64,000 bases of DNA from Chitinophaga sp. XS-30 (GTDB lineage: Bacteria; Bacteroidota; Bacteroidia; Chitinophagales; Chitinophagaceae), in NCBI RefSeq assembly GCF_008086345.1, contig NZ_CP043006.1:928032-992031 (forward strand), in the 5' to 3' direction. Both the position numbers and the translations under genes were made by a program. The notes beneath the pieces were generated by a model that was not told the DNA's origin, made no database searches, and saw only the letters and a program-made list of their open reading frames with translations. Below are positions 9,229 through 18,810 of the stretch, piece by piece (positions within the stretch are counted from its first letter, which is position 1; every line of letters starts with the position of its first letter).

Positions 9229-9837
9229 CTACTTTTTTAACCCTTTTAGAAACAGGCCGGTCAGCAATACCTGCCATTCATGGATCGTATCAAACTCTTC
9301 GTCTGTAATATCGTCCGTGATGGAGTTGTGTGCCAATACCGACATTCGGAGGCCCATCATCGAATGGATATACAGTGCCGCGACCTTTTCGGGATCCTCC
9401 GTATGCAATTCCCCGCTCTTCACTCCTCTTTGTATAATATCGTTAACGATACGGGTTTCCCGCTCGCGTGCCGCTTTAAATAATCCGGCAGTATTGTGCA
9501 TCTGTTTCTCCCGCAGCACCTTGAAGAGTTCCAGGCGGCAGAATTTTTTCACAAAAGCCTGGCGGGTACCGAGCATATCGGTCAGTGCCTGTTCGGCGGA
9601 ACCGGCTTTGGCGGCTTCCTGCTCCAGTTCGTTAAAATACCCGTCTGCCACTTTTTCCAGCACGGCAATATGCAGCCCGTTCTTGTCCGGGAAATAGTAA
9701 TAAAGCGATGCCTTCGAGCAATGCAGGTCATCGGCGATCTCATTCATGGTGGTCTTCGACGCACTGTAATGAGAGAACCTTTTCAGAGCCGCATCAATGA
9801 TCCGCTCCCGCATCTCGTCTCTGTTTTCTGTGTGCAT
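9229..9837 (-). CDS. TetR/AcrR-family regulator heading the efflux operon
   Basis: A 202-residue regulator whose DNA-binding domain contains TTMNEIADDLHCSKASLYYYFPDK. The C-terminal part resembles TetR ligand domains of the TetR_C type. The ATG at 9837 (MHTENRDEMRERI) is chosen over longer readings because the extra N-terminus would run through the promoter and palindrome. It is the first gene of tetR-tetR-tolC-adaptor-permease. A 23-bp inverted repeat 9 bases upstream of the start fits autorepression of the operon. Confidence 0.88.
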   Translation of the reverse strand: MHTENRDEMRERIIDAALKRFSHYSASKTTMNEIADDLHCSKASLYYYFPDKNGLHIAVLEKVADGYFNELEQEAAKAGSAEQALTDMLGTRQAFVKKFCRLELFKVLREKQMHNTAGLFKAARERETRIVNDIIQRGVKSGELHTEDPEKVAALYIHSMMGLRMSVLAHNSITDDITDEEFDTIHEWQVLLTGLFLKGLKK

Positions 9838-9845
9838 TAACTTTC

Positions 9846-9868
9846 TGACTTTTTTAGTTACAAAGTCA
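9846..9868. promoter_or_regulatory. Inverted-repeat operator candidate for the TetR/efflux operon
   Basis: TGACTTT - 9 bases - AAAGTCA is a perfect 7+7 bp palindrome just upstream of the first tetR start codon. It overlaps the end of a -7 box, where a bound TetR dimer would block transcription. The assignment is inferred from position and symmetry. Confidence 0.6.
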
Positions 9869-9874
9869 AAATTA
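9867..9874 (-). promoter_or_regulatory. -7 box (TAATTTTG) of the efflux operon
   Basis: On the minus strand TAATTTTG fits TAnnTTTG and lies 29 bases before the first tetR start. A perfect -33 TTG is not evident. The box overlaps the palindrome at 9846-9868 by two bases. Confidence 0.5.
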
Positions 9875-10030
9875 TAACGAAATATCGAATTTGGTAAAAG
9901 AAGTTGACCATTTAACGGTTTTTTAACTTTTGGATGACAGGAATGGTTTTGGGAGTTTCCGTGGTGGGGGTTGATAATCAATCAATTGCTATACTGACCC
10001 TGGGGAAGGGCATTTCGGGGCGTTAAAGGC

Positions 10031-10065
10031 AAAAAAACAGGCTGTACCGGATGATACAGCCTGTT
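10031..10065 (-). terminator. Rho-independent terminator of the aminotransferase gene
   Basis: On the minus strand an 11-bp perfect stem AACAGGCTGTA / TACAGCCTGTT with an 8-base loop is followed by a run of seven Ts. It lies 25 bases after the aminotransferase stop codon and insulates the tetR promoter. Confidence 0.88.
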
Positions 10066-10089
10066 CCCATTATGTTTAACCTTCGAGGA

Positions 10090-11349
10090 TTATTGCAGTT
10101 GTTCCAGTGTGGCTTTCAATTTAGCCAGCATTTCGGGGATCTCCGCTTTCACGCAGGTGCCCACGCTCAGGCGGTACCAGGGAGAGTCTTTCGCGGAACC
10201 AAAAGCGTAGAATGGCACTACGGCCAGTTTTGCTTCGTCCAGGATGTAGGAGGTCACAGCAGCCTGGTCCGCCAGTACGGTGCCGGCGGCGGTCTTCTTG
10301 CCCACCAGGTCCAGCTTGATGGTCAGGTAAATAGCCGCCTGCGGCGCGATGGCATCCACGGCGTGACCGGCCTTTTTCAGGGCATCGAAGCCTTCATAGA
10401 TCTTCACCAGCCTTTCTTCCACTTCTCCCTTGAAATGCGCGAGATATTTGTTCACGGCCTCTTTCTGCACGAGGTATTTGGCGGCGGCTTTCTGTTCAGC
10501 CATAGGGCTCCAGGCGCCAACGTGGGAAAGGATGGCTTTCATCTTGCTCATGACGTGCTTCGGGCCCAGTGCCCAGCCCACGCGCACCCCTGTACCCGCA
10601 AAGGCTTTACTCATGCCGTCGATGAAAACGGTGTAGTCTTTCATCTCCGGGCGGAGGGATACGGGGTTGTAGTGCTGGGTTTCCCCGAAGGTGAGCACCC
10701 AGTACATCTGGTCGAACAGCACGTACAGTGGTTTTTCACCGGCGCCGCGGGATTTGTTCTCTTCCAGCACCATATCGCAGATATCTTCCAGTTGTTTTTT
10801 ACCGAAGGTGGTGCCTGTGGGGTTCTGCGGAGAGCAGAGCGCCAGCAGGGTAGCACCTTTCAGCAGCGGCTTCAGCTCAGCTGCCGTGGGCATGAAATCA
10901 TTTTCCACTTTGGTTTCCAGCACTACGTGCTCCCCTTCCATGAAATGCGTGTAGTGATTGTTGTTCCATGACGGGGTAGCGTAGATCACCTTCTCGCCAC
11001 GGTCTACGATCGTGCGGTAGGTGGCATATATAATGGGGCGGCCACCGCAGGAGATCACGATCTCGCTGGCGGGATCATAGGTCAGCCCTTCCCTTTCAGC
11101 AATAAAGTCACCCACGGCCTTGCGCAGTTCCGCAATACCATCCGCCGGGGGATAGTTGGTATATTTATCCTTGTATGCCTGGATGATCTCGTTCTCGAAC
11201 TCCACCGGGATCGGGAACACCTTGGGGTCAAAATCACCAATGGTGAAATTGTAGATCTTTTCGCCCTTAGCCTGCTTTTCCTTGATCTCTCCGGCCAGTT
11301 TGATAATTTCGGAACCTATCAGCGTTTCGGCTAAATGAGACAGTTTCAT
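10090..11349 (-). CDS. Class I/II pyridoxal-phosphate aminotransferase
   Basis: A 419-residue fold-type I aminotransferase related to aspartate aminotransferases. It starts with SEIIKLAGEIKEKQAKGEKIYNFTIGDFDP, the N-terminal substrate arm. The co-factor motifs are SPQNPTGTTFG (PLP-contacting asparagine), FDQMYW (aspartate to the pyridine nitrogen) and IDGMSKAFAGTGVRVGW, whose lysine forms the Schiff base. The C-terminal YRLSVGTC segment has the substrate-carboxylate arginine. The amino donor cannot be fixed from sequence; aspartate, or a bulky amino acid, are both possible. It is a single-gene unit with its own terminator and a promoter region of about 286 bases shared with dnaN. Confidence 0.88.
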   Translation of the reverse strand: MKLSHLAETLIGSEIIKLAGEIKEKQAKGEKIYNFTIGDFDPKVFPIPVEFENEIIQAYKDKYTNYPPADGIAELRKAVGDFIAEREGLTYDPASEIVISCGGRPIIYATYRTIVDRGEKVIYATPSWNNNHYTHFMEGEHVVLETKVENDFMPTAAELKPLLKGATLLALCSPQNPTGTTFGKKQLEDICDMVLEENKSRGAGEKPLYVLFDQMYWVLTFGETQHYNPVSLRPEMKDYTVFIDGMSKAFAGTGVRVGWALGPKHVMSKMKAILSHVGAWSPMAEQKAAAKYLVQKEAVNKYLAHFKGEVEERLVKIYEGFDALKKAGHAVDAIAPQAAIYLTIKLDLVGKKTAAGTVLADQAAVTSYILDEAKLAVVPFYAFGSAKDSPWYRLSVGTCVKAEIPEMLAKLKATLEQLQ

Positions 11350-11592
11350 AACCCCAAATTTTAGTTTTTTATGAATGATGATTTTTGCGCCGCAAAAGTA
11401 ACCGTTTTATTAATAATTTGAAACAATCACGCCCGGTCTTTTCACTATTTTCAATGAACCGCGCATTTCTACGTGATTTGTCTAAAAAATACCCGTTATT
11501 CTGCATTTTTCCGCAAACATTCCGCCCGGCAGGATGCTGGTTGCCTGTTCTGTATGTTGACAAATGCACCGGGGCGGATAACCAAAAGATTT

Positions 11593-11614
11593 TATCTTTG
11601 TTTACTTACATTTG
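11593..11614 (+). promoter_or_regulatory. Two candidate -7 boxes upstream of dnaN
   Basis: TATCTTTG (11593-11600) and TACATTTG (11607-11614) both match TAnnTTTG and lie 35 and 21 bases before the dnaN start. No TTG is found at standard spacing for either, so which one is used is undecided. Confidence 0.4.
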
Positions 11615-11635
11615 CAACAATTATCAAGTAACCTT

Positions 11636-12754
11636 ATGAAGTTTATCGTTTCTTCCTCTACTTTATTAAAACAATTGCAACAGATCAGCGGTGTTATTAA
11701 CTCCAACACAGTATTGCCGATCCTGGAAGATTTCCTTTTCCTGATAGACAAGAATGAGCTCACCGTAGTGGCAACGGACCTGGAAACCGTTATGAAGGTA
11801 AAGCTGGAGGTGGAAGCCAAAGAGAATGGCCGCATCTGTATTCCCGCCAAGATCCTGATGGACTCCCTCAAGAACCTGCCGGATCAGCCGCTGACCTTCA
11901 ATATCGATCTCAACTCCTTTGCCGTGGAGATCACGTCGGACAATGGCAAGTACAAAGTAATGGGCGAGAACCCGGAAAACTTCCCGAAGGAGCCCGCCGC
12001 CGAAGATGCCACCAATTTCACGATGACCGCCTCTGCCCTCATCACCGCCATCAACAAGACGCTCTTCGCCGTGAGCAACGACGATCTCCGCCCCCAGATG
12101 ACCGGTGTGTTCTTTGAGCTGCAGCCGGAAAATATCACTTTCGTGGCCACCGATGCACACCGCCTCGTCAAATACATCCGTACCGATGTGAAATGCCCGC
12201 AGGCAGACAGCTTCATCGTGCCCCGGAAACCGCTGAACCTCCTCAAATCCGCCATTCCCGATAACGAAAGCGAGATCAGGGTAGCCTACAGCAGCAACCA
12301 CTTCTTTGTATCGCACGACAATGCGCAGATGATCTGCCGCCTCATCGATGCCCGGTTCCCGGACTATAAAGTAGTGATCCCGAAGGAAAACCCCTACCGC
12401 CTCACCCTCGTGAAAAGCGACTTCCAGAACGGCCTGAAAAGGGTCAGCGTATTCGCCAACAAAAGCACCAACCAGGTAGCCCTCAGCATCAGCGGCAGCG
12501 AATTGCAGCTGTCCGCCCAGGATGTGGACTTCTCCTTCGAAGGTAACGAGCGCATGAACTGCCAGTACAGCGGGGAAGACATGCAGATCGCCTTCAATGC
12601 CAAATTCCTCATTGAAATGCTGCATGCCGCAGAAGGAGACGAGATCACCATCGACCTGAGCGCCCCCACCAAAGCCGGTATCCTTCGTCCTGTTGAAAAA
12701 GCGGAGAATGAGGATCTGTTGATGCTGGTCATGCCTTTGCTGCTTAACAACTAA
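11636..12754 (+). CDS. dnaN: DNA polymerase III beta sliding clamp
   Basis: Ring-shaped processivity factor for replication. The 372 residues make three repeated clamp domains. Domain 1 starts MKFIVSSSTLLKQLQQISGVI and includes FLFLIDKNELTVVATDLET. Domain 2 has the FAVSNDDLRPQMTGVFFEL motif followed by FVATDAHRLVKY. Domain 3 has FPDYKVVIP and ends in VMPLLLNN, where the family usually ends with MP followed by hydrophobics. The ATG at 11636 gives the canonical N-terminus; a start eight codons earlier would not. The neighbours are not dnaA or gyrB, so this is not evidence for an origin. A strong terminator follows. Confidence 0.97.
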   Translation: MKFIVSSSTLLKQLQQISGVINSNTVLPILEDFLFLIDKNELTVVATDLETVMKVKLEVEAKENGRICIPAKILMDSLKNLPDQPLTFNIDLNSFAVEITSDNGKYKVMGENPENFPKEPAAEDATNFTMTASALITAINKTLFAVSNDDLRPQMTGVFFELQPENITFVATDAHRLVKYIRTDVKCPQADSFIVPRKPLNLLKSAIPDNESEIRVAYSSNHFFVSHDNAQMICRLIDARFPDYKVVIPKENPYRLTLVKSDFQNGLKRVSVFANKSTNQVALSISGSELQLSAQDVDFSFEGNERMNCQYSGEDMQIAFNAKFLIEMLHAAEGDEITIDLSAPTKAGILRPVEKAENEDLLMLVMPLLLNN

Positions 12755-12775
12755 TCTATCTTTTTCAGATATCAG

Positions 12776-12810
12776 AAAAGCCTGCACCGAAAGCGATGCA
12801 GGCTTTTCTT
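12776..12810 (+). terminator. Rho-independent terminator of dnaN
   Basis: A perfect 11-bp stem AAAAGCCTGCA / TGCAGGCTTTT with a 10-base loop, ending in TTTTCTT, 22 bases after the dnaN stop. Confidence 0.88.
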
Positions 12811-13157
12811 ATGCAGATGCCTGTCATTGATGCTATATTGTACCCTTTTCAAATATCCCGCCTGTAAATTCTCATCTGCCCTCAAATACTCCTGGCACTC
12901 CCTTTTTCCTAATCACTCCCCCCGTCTCCCATTAGTTAAACTTATACATTATCAAAACACTCTATCTGACAAACCGCCCGGATTAATTAACAATTTGTTA
13001 TTATATAAAGTATTCTATCAATGAATTGCTTGATTTTCCCGGAACAAAAAATCCGCTGAAACCCGCTACAATTGGGCGAAATGTCGTAATTTTTCACTGT
13101 CGTTGTAACTGATACATGTTCTAACCCTAGCCTACCTACGAAATACCCCTTAAATTT
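12811..13157. other. AT-rich intergenic stretch with no gene
   Basis: About 350 bases between the dnaN terminator and the sterol-desaturase gene, poorer in GC than its surroundings. I see no RNA fold signature, tandem repeat or coding signal. Short open frames here have no recognisable protein character. It must hold the promoter of the downstream gene, but no TAnnTTTG box is close to its start. Confidence 0.6.
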
Positions 13158-13994
13158 ATGATCGACTTTTTTGAACATATTCCATCTTATTACAGAACTG
13201 CTATGCTCGTAGCCGGCCTGGTACTGCTATGGGTCATAGAAGGGGTTATTCCCCGCATGCGTTTTTCGGATAAGCATAATAAATACCGGCATGCCGGCAC
13301 CAACCTCTTTTTTACCCTCACCACCGCAGCGGTGAATCTTGCATTTGCCTTTCTTATTATAAAAGCATCCATGTGGACGGCCCGGGAGCAGTTCGGCCTG
13401 CTGTACAGCCTTTCCCTGCCCCTCTGGCTGCATGCCCTGCTGGCTGTGCTGATGATGGACTTCATCGGGGCTTACCTGGTGCATCTCGTACAGCATAAAG
13501 TAGCCTGGATGTGGCATTTTCACAAGATACATCATACGGACAAGGAAGTGGATGCCACCACGGCCCTGCGCCATCACCCCGTGGAAAGCGTTTTCCGCGT
13601 AGGGGCGTTGTTCATTGCTATTGTGACCATGGGCATACCGGTATGGATGGTGATGCTGTACCAGTCTTTATCCGCCTTCATGAGCCAGTTCAATCACGCG
13701 AATATTCATTTACCGCACTGGCTGGACAAAACGTTAAGCTGGATCATTGTGTCGCCGGACATGCACAAGGTGCATCACAGCCGCTATCAGCCGGAAACAG
13801 ATTCAAACTATGCCAATATTTTTTCGATATGGGACCGCCTCTTTGGTACGTTCGTGACGGTGAAAGATACGGCCAGCCTGCGTTACGGGCTGGATGAATA
13901 CCAGGATGCGCGGTACAGCCAGATAGGTCCCTTGCTGAAAGCGCCTTTTGAAGAAGTCCCTGACCCTGGCGGACAGGCAAGCTTGCAACAATAG
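13158..13994 (+). CDS. Sterol desaturase / fatty acid hydroxylase family membrane protein
   Basis: A 278-residue integral membrane di-iron enzyme. Hydrophobic helices lie at about residues 14-32, 50-70 and 90-112. The histidine clusters that bind iron are HLVQHK and HFHKIHH (about residues 115-130), ALRHHPVE, NHANIHL, and HKVHHSRY near residue 200. These match the superfamily pattern HX3H, HX2HH and HX2HH. Members hydroxylate or desaturate lipid tails, but the substrate is not visible. The next small membrane protein starts 35 bases later, so they may be cotranscribed. Confidence 0.9.
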   Translation: MIDFFEHIPSYYRTAMLVAGLVLLWVIEGVIPRMRFSDKHNKYRHAGTNLFFTLTTAAVNLAFAFLIIKASMWTAREQFGLLYSLSLPLWLHALLAVLMMDFIGAYLVHLVQHKVAWMWHFHKIHHTDKEVDATTALRHHPVESVFRVGALFIAIVTMGIPVWMVMLYQSLSAFMSQFNHANIHLPHWLDKTLSWIIVSPDMHKVHHSRYQPETDSNYANIFSIWDRLFGTFVTVKDTASLRYGLDEYQDARYSQIGPLLKAPFEEVPDPGGQASLQQ

Positions 13995-14029
13995 TCATTT
14001 ATTTTTATCACCTATATAATCGATTCAAC

Positions 14030-14284
14030 ATGCCACACACAACAAGTCTCCCCAAGATCGCGGGATACGTTTCAATTTTCATCGGTGTGCTGTCCGCTGC
14101 ATTCTCTTTTGTGACCAGTTCGCCGGAGGCGGCCATGTACCTGGGCGGAGCTGCCGTGGTAGCCTGCCTTGCAGCCGGAGTGATCGCCCGCAAGAATATT
14201 GATGAACTGCAAATGGCCGTGGCGGGGTTATTCCTGTCTATCGTAGGTTGCGCTGTCGGCGCATGGCAGGTCTATAATTTCTAG
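14030..14284 (+). CDS. Small three-helix membrane protein of unknown function
   Basis: An 84-residue protein with three hydrophobic stretches: IAGYVSIFIGVLSAAFSFV, AMYLGGAAVVACLAAGVIA and MAVAGLFLSIVGCAVGAW. A short polar loop (RKNIDELQ) separates the second and third. I do not recognise the family. Coding is supported by a clear ATG, codon use like the neighbours and close spacing to the desaturase-family gene. A role in the same membrane process is possible but not shown. Confidence 0.6.
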   Translation: MPHTTSLPKIAGYVSIFIGVLSAAFSFVTSSPEAAMYLGGAAVVACLAAGVIARKNIDELQMAVAGLFLSIVGCAVGAWQVYNF

Positions 14285-14392
14285 GTCTGAACAGAGCGGG
14301 GCTACAAGTTCCTCTTTTCGGGTGCCGGCGTAAAAACCGTAACCTGATGAAGAAAACCTCCCGAATCCGGATCGGGGAACTTGCCACGCGTC

Positions 14393-14881
14393 TTATTTTC
14401 CCTTACGCTGCCGCGTAAACCGCTCCAGGTAACCCGCCGCAGCATTGATCGGGAAAAGCACCAGCGCAGTATCGTTCAGCGCCCTCACCAGCATGGTGTC
14501 AATCGCAGGGCCCGCATTCTCCACGCCCTCTGCATGGCTCCATAATATCAGCGTATCATGTGAAAGTTCCCATTTATCGTACAGCAGCGTATGCATGTTG
14601 ACGGATACTGCTTTGCCATTCTTCCGCAGCTCGATCCCCTGTAAAATACTGTCTATACCCGGTACCGGCTGTATCCATTTGCCCGGCAGCAATGTTGCAT
14701 CCACTTCGGCCATTGCTGTATCTGCCTGTGCCTTCAGCGTATCCGGAAATTGTGTGCCCGTATCCAGAGATGGCACCAGGCTGTTGTTCCGCGCACTGTC
14801 GCTATCATTCGCCGCCTGCTGTTTTGGTTGACAGGCCGCCAATATCAACGCCAGGCCTGCTATCATACCGGGTTTTATCAT
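14393..14881 (-). CDS. Lipocalin-like lipoprotein (Lipocalin_3 type)
   Basis: A 162-residue lipoprotein with signal peptide MIKPGMIAGLALILAAC and the lipid-accepting cysteine at residue 17. After a low-complexity linker, residues from about 66 read LPGKWIQPVPGIDSILQGI, then a small beta-rich domain with SVNMHTLLYDKWELSHDTLILW. This is the look of Bacteroidota lipocalin-like domains whose function is unknown. A TATCTTTG box on the minus strand at 14914-14921 lies 32 bases before the start and could drive it. It is divergent from the thiamine operon. Confidence 0.7.
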   Translation of the reverse strand: MIKPGMIAGLALILAACQPKQQAANDSDSARNNSLVPSLDTGTQFPDTLKAQADTAMAEVDATLLPGKWIQPVPGIDSILQGIELRKNGKAVSVNMHTLLYDKWELSHDTLILWSHAEGVENAGPAIDTMLVRALNDTALVLFPINAAAGYLERFTRQRKGK

Positions 14882-14942
14882 ACCGAAAATTTATGGGTCA
14901 GTTACCGATATATCAAAGATAATGCTAAATGCCGGTCCCGAT

Positions 14943-14973
14943 TTGGAAATTGGAAAACAAGGCCCTAGATTTA
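14943..14973 (+). promoter_or_regulatory. Promoter of the thiamine operon
   Basis: TTG at 14943-14945, a 20-base spacer and TAGATTTA at 14966-14973 fit the Bacteroidota -33/-7 pattern, with A in place of the last G. Transcription would start at about 14978-14980, exactly at the 5' end of the TPP aptamer, which supports the call. Confidence 0.6.
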
Positions 14974-14977
14974 CATC

Positions 14978-15059
14978 ACTTTAGGGGTGTTCCGGGAAAC
15001 CGGAACTGAGATGATACCCTCAGTCACCTGATGCAGTTCACACTGCCGTAGGGAAAAGT
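14978..15059 (+). promoter_or_regulatory. TPP (thi-box) riboswitch aptamer
   Basis: The conserved thi-box elements occur in order: the 5' GGGGTG segment near 14984, CTGAGATGATACCCT at 15006-15020, ACCTGAT at 15026-15032 and CTGCCGTAGGGAA ending at 15055. The closing stem P1 can form between ACTTT (14978-14982) and AAAGT (15055-15059). It precedes thiS by 65 bases and thus senses thiamine pyrophosphate for the whole operon. Confidence 0.95.
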
Positions 15060-15089
15060 AAACTGAACTCCTTCTCATCTTCACATCCT

Positions 15090-15153
15090 TAAAGTTTATT
15101 GTTTCACCTAAACTCCTTGCAAACATGGAAGTGCTTGTAAACAATAAACTTTA
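15090..15153 (+). promoter_or_regulatory. Probable riboswitch expression platform: long stem around the thiS start codon
   Basis: Bases 15090-15104 are perfectly complementary to 15139-15153, a 15-bp stem whose second arm encodes residues 5-10 of ThiS. The 34-base loop carries the start codon at 15125. The left arm holds AGTTTA (15093-15098), which can pair instead with TAAACT at 15059-15064, adjoining the P1 3' arm, or with TAAACT at 15109-15114. This looks like translational control by alternative pairing. The pairing is read directly; the switching is inferred. Confidence 0.6.
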
Positions 15154-15328
15154 TGCGGTGCAGCCGGAAACAACCGTTACTGCACTCTTACAGTTTATTC
15201 AACTCTCATCGCTAAAAGGCGTTGCCGTCGCCGTCAATCAACAGGTAGTCCCGAAAACGGACTGGCCCGGAACATTTTTGCGCCCGGATGACCAGGTGAC
15301 CATCATACGGGCCACCCAGGGCGGTTGA
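15125..15328 (+). CDS. thiS: Sulfur-carrier protein ThiS
   Basis: A 67-residue ubiquitin-like protein. Its C-terminal diglycine (ATQGG) is adenylated and then thiocarboxylated to carry sulfur for the thiazole ring. Usual ThiS length and beta-grasp pattern are seen: MEVLVNNKLYAV, then LLQFIQ, then VAVAVNQQVVPKTDW. It is the first gene of the operon directly behind the TPP riboswitch. The adenylating partner ThiF is not found in this window. Confidence 0.92.
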   Translation: MEVLVNNKLYAVQPETTVTALLQFIQLSSLKGVAVAVNQQVVPKTDWPGTFLRPDDQVTIIRATQGG

Positions 15329-15340
15329 TCCGATCTGTGA

Positions 15341-17317
<1,977 letters not shown>

Positions 17318-17339
17318 CACCGCTATTTAACAGGCTTGC

Positions 17340-17918
17340 ATGATCTGGGTCATTACATCTCCTGAACGGATATACGAAGAAGTGGAGCGCATCAATCAAC
17401 TGATGACCGTAGCGGACGTGCTGTTGCTGCGCAAACCGGGATGGATGGAGGAAGAATATGCGGCCCTGCTGGAACAGTTGCGCCCTGCCTTCCGCAACCG
17501 CATCATGATCGGAGAACAACCGGCCCTCGTGCAGCAATATGGACTGATGGGCCTGCATCTCAGCGAAAAGAAACGGTTGCAAGCCTCGCCCGGGGAGCTA
17601 TCGGATTATGCAGCTCTCGGTGTACCACTCAGCACGTCCATCCATCGGCCGGTTTGTCCTGGTAAAATGTGGCGGCACCTCTTGCTGGGCCCGGTGTTCG
17701 ACAGTATTTCCAAACCCGGTTACGCCGGTAACAGCGCCGTGACGAAGAACATCCCGTCCAATGCGGTAGCCATTGGCGGGGTAAATGCGGCAAATGTTGG
17801 TACGGTGCGGTCCATGGGATTCAGCGGGGCTGCGGTGCTCGGCGCCATCTGGCAGGAACGTTATGATCCGGCGGAGGTCTATCGGCAGATCAAAACAGCC
17901 TGGGTGGCAGGCCGCTGA
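17340..17918 (+). CDS. TenI-like member of the thiamine phosphate synthase family
   Basis: A 192-residue TIM-barrel related to ThiE and TenI. The phosphate-binding end is intact (AVAIGGVNAANVGTVRSMGFSGAAVLGAIW). The ThiE catalytic blocks are not: the usual QLREK is LLLRKP, IND is IGEQ, and HxGQxD is HLSEKKR. STSIHRP and LLGPVFDSISKPGYAG resemble TenI, the thiazole tautomerase, but TenI's catalytic FGH is LGP here. It is therefore unlikely to join the pyrimidine and thiazole, a job left to the ThiE at 18811. A thiazole tautomerase role is possible but unproven. It lies between thiC and thiD. Confidence 0.75.
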   Translation: MIWVITSPERIYEEVERINQLMTVADVLLLRKPGWMEEEYAALLEQLRPAFRNRIMIGEQPALVQQYGLMGLHLSEKKRLQASPGELSDYAALGVPLSTSIHRPVCPGKMWRHLLLGPVFDSISKPGYAGNSAVTKNIPSNAVAIGGVNAANVGTVRSMGFSGAAVLGAIWQERYDPAEVYRQIKTAWVAGR

Positions 17919-18051
17919 TGGGCACCGGTAGCGGGACAAAGTAAATCGCTGCCCGGGTAAGCAGGCATCTGTCCGCTTACCTGATCTGCCGGACTAAGCC
18001 ATCATGGCAACCGGGAGCAGGTTATACAACATCATTAAACAACCGCGAAGT

Positions 18052-18810
18052 ATGCGCAGGCAAACAACAAAACCATACGTCATGAGCCTTGCCGGCCTGG
18101 ACCCTTCCGGCGGCGCCGGGCTGCTGGCGGATATCAAGACTTTCGAAGTGCATGGGCTCACCGGCTTTGGCGTCTGCACCGCGTTAACGGTACAAACGGA
18201 CAGCGAGTTCCTGGGCGTGGAATGGGTGCCGGCGGACAGGATCATTGCCCAGGCAATGCCGTTACTGGAAAAATTTCCGGTACAGTTCTGCAAAGTGGGG
18301 CTGATCGCTCACCCGGACGTGCTGCTGGAGGTGCTGCCCGCCCTGCGTTCCATACGGCCCGGTCTGCGCTTTATCCTTGATCCCGTACTGAAAGCATCTG
18401 CGGGATACGTTTTTCACGCAGCGCTGACCTCACAATGGAAGGCCGTACTGCCGGAACTGATGTTGCTGACCCCTAACAACGGTGAAGCCATCGCCATGAG
18501 CGGGCTGCCTGACGGCCCAAAGGGCGCGCAACTGCTTTCCGCCTCCTGTGCGGTACTGCTGAAAGGCGGGCACAGAACGGACAAACCGGGATGGGATACG
18601 CTGTATCACGATAACGGATACACGGAGTTTCCTCCGGCCACAGCAGACGCTCCACCAAAACACGGCTCCGGATGCGTATTATCGGCAGCAGTTACCGCGG
18701 CACTGGCCAAAGGGCTGTCGCTCCCGGAAGCCTGTCACGCTGCAAAGAATTATACATTGAACTATTTACAAAGCAGCCCCGGCTTGCTGGGGCATCATCA
18801 ATATTCATAA
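18052..18810 (+). CDS. thiD: Hydroxymethylpyrimidine / phosphomethylpyrimidine kinase
   Basis: Ribokinase-fold kinase that phosphorylates HMP and then HMP-phosphate. The N-terminus has the substrate loop SLAGLDPSGGAGLLADIKTF. The middle contains VQFCKVGLI and FILDPVLKASAG. Near the C-terminus, PPKHGSGCVLSAAVTAAL includes the anion-hole GSGC with the catalytic cysteine. The ATG at 18052 gives 252 residues; an in-frame ATG at 18004 adds 16 residues without family similarity. A 133-base gap before it contains a small hairpin (17956-17962 with 17975-17981). Its stop codon is directly followed by the thiE ATG. Confidence 0.93.
   Translation: MRRQTTKPYVMSLAGLDPSGGAGLLADIKTFEVHGLTGFGVCTALTVQTDSEFLGVEWVPADRIIAQAMPLLEKFPVQFCKVGLIAHPDVLLEVLPALRSIRPGLRFILDPVLKASAGYVFHAALTSQWKAVLPELMLLTPNNGEAIAMSGLPDGPKGAQLLSASCAVLLKGGHRTDKPGWDTLYHDNGYTEFPPATADAPPKHGSGCVLSAAVTAALAKGLSLPEACHAAKNYTLNYLQSSPGLLGHHQYS

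Noticed and set aside
11369..11639. Two small frames (66 and 84 codons) between the aminotransferase and dnaN genes
   Set aside because: Compositions are not protein-like, and they lie over the promoter region of both flanking genes.
11350..11640. Possible replication origin near dnaN
   Set aside because: No DnaA-box cluster (TTATCCACA-type) is visible and dnaA or gyrB are not neighbours; dnaN alone is not evidence for an origin in this phylum.
12827..13024. A 65-codon frame in the AT-rich gap after dnaN
   Set aside because: No membrane helix pattern, domain or supporting start signal; AT-rich chance frame.
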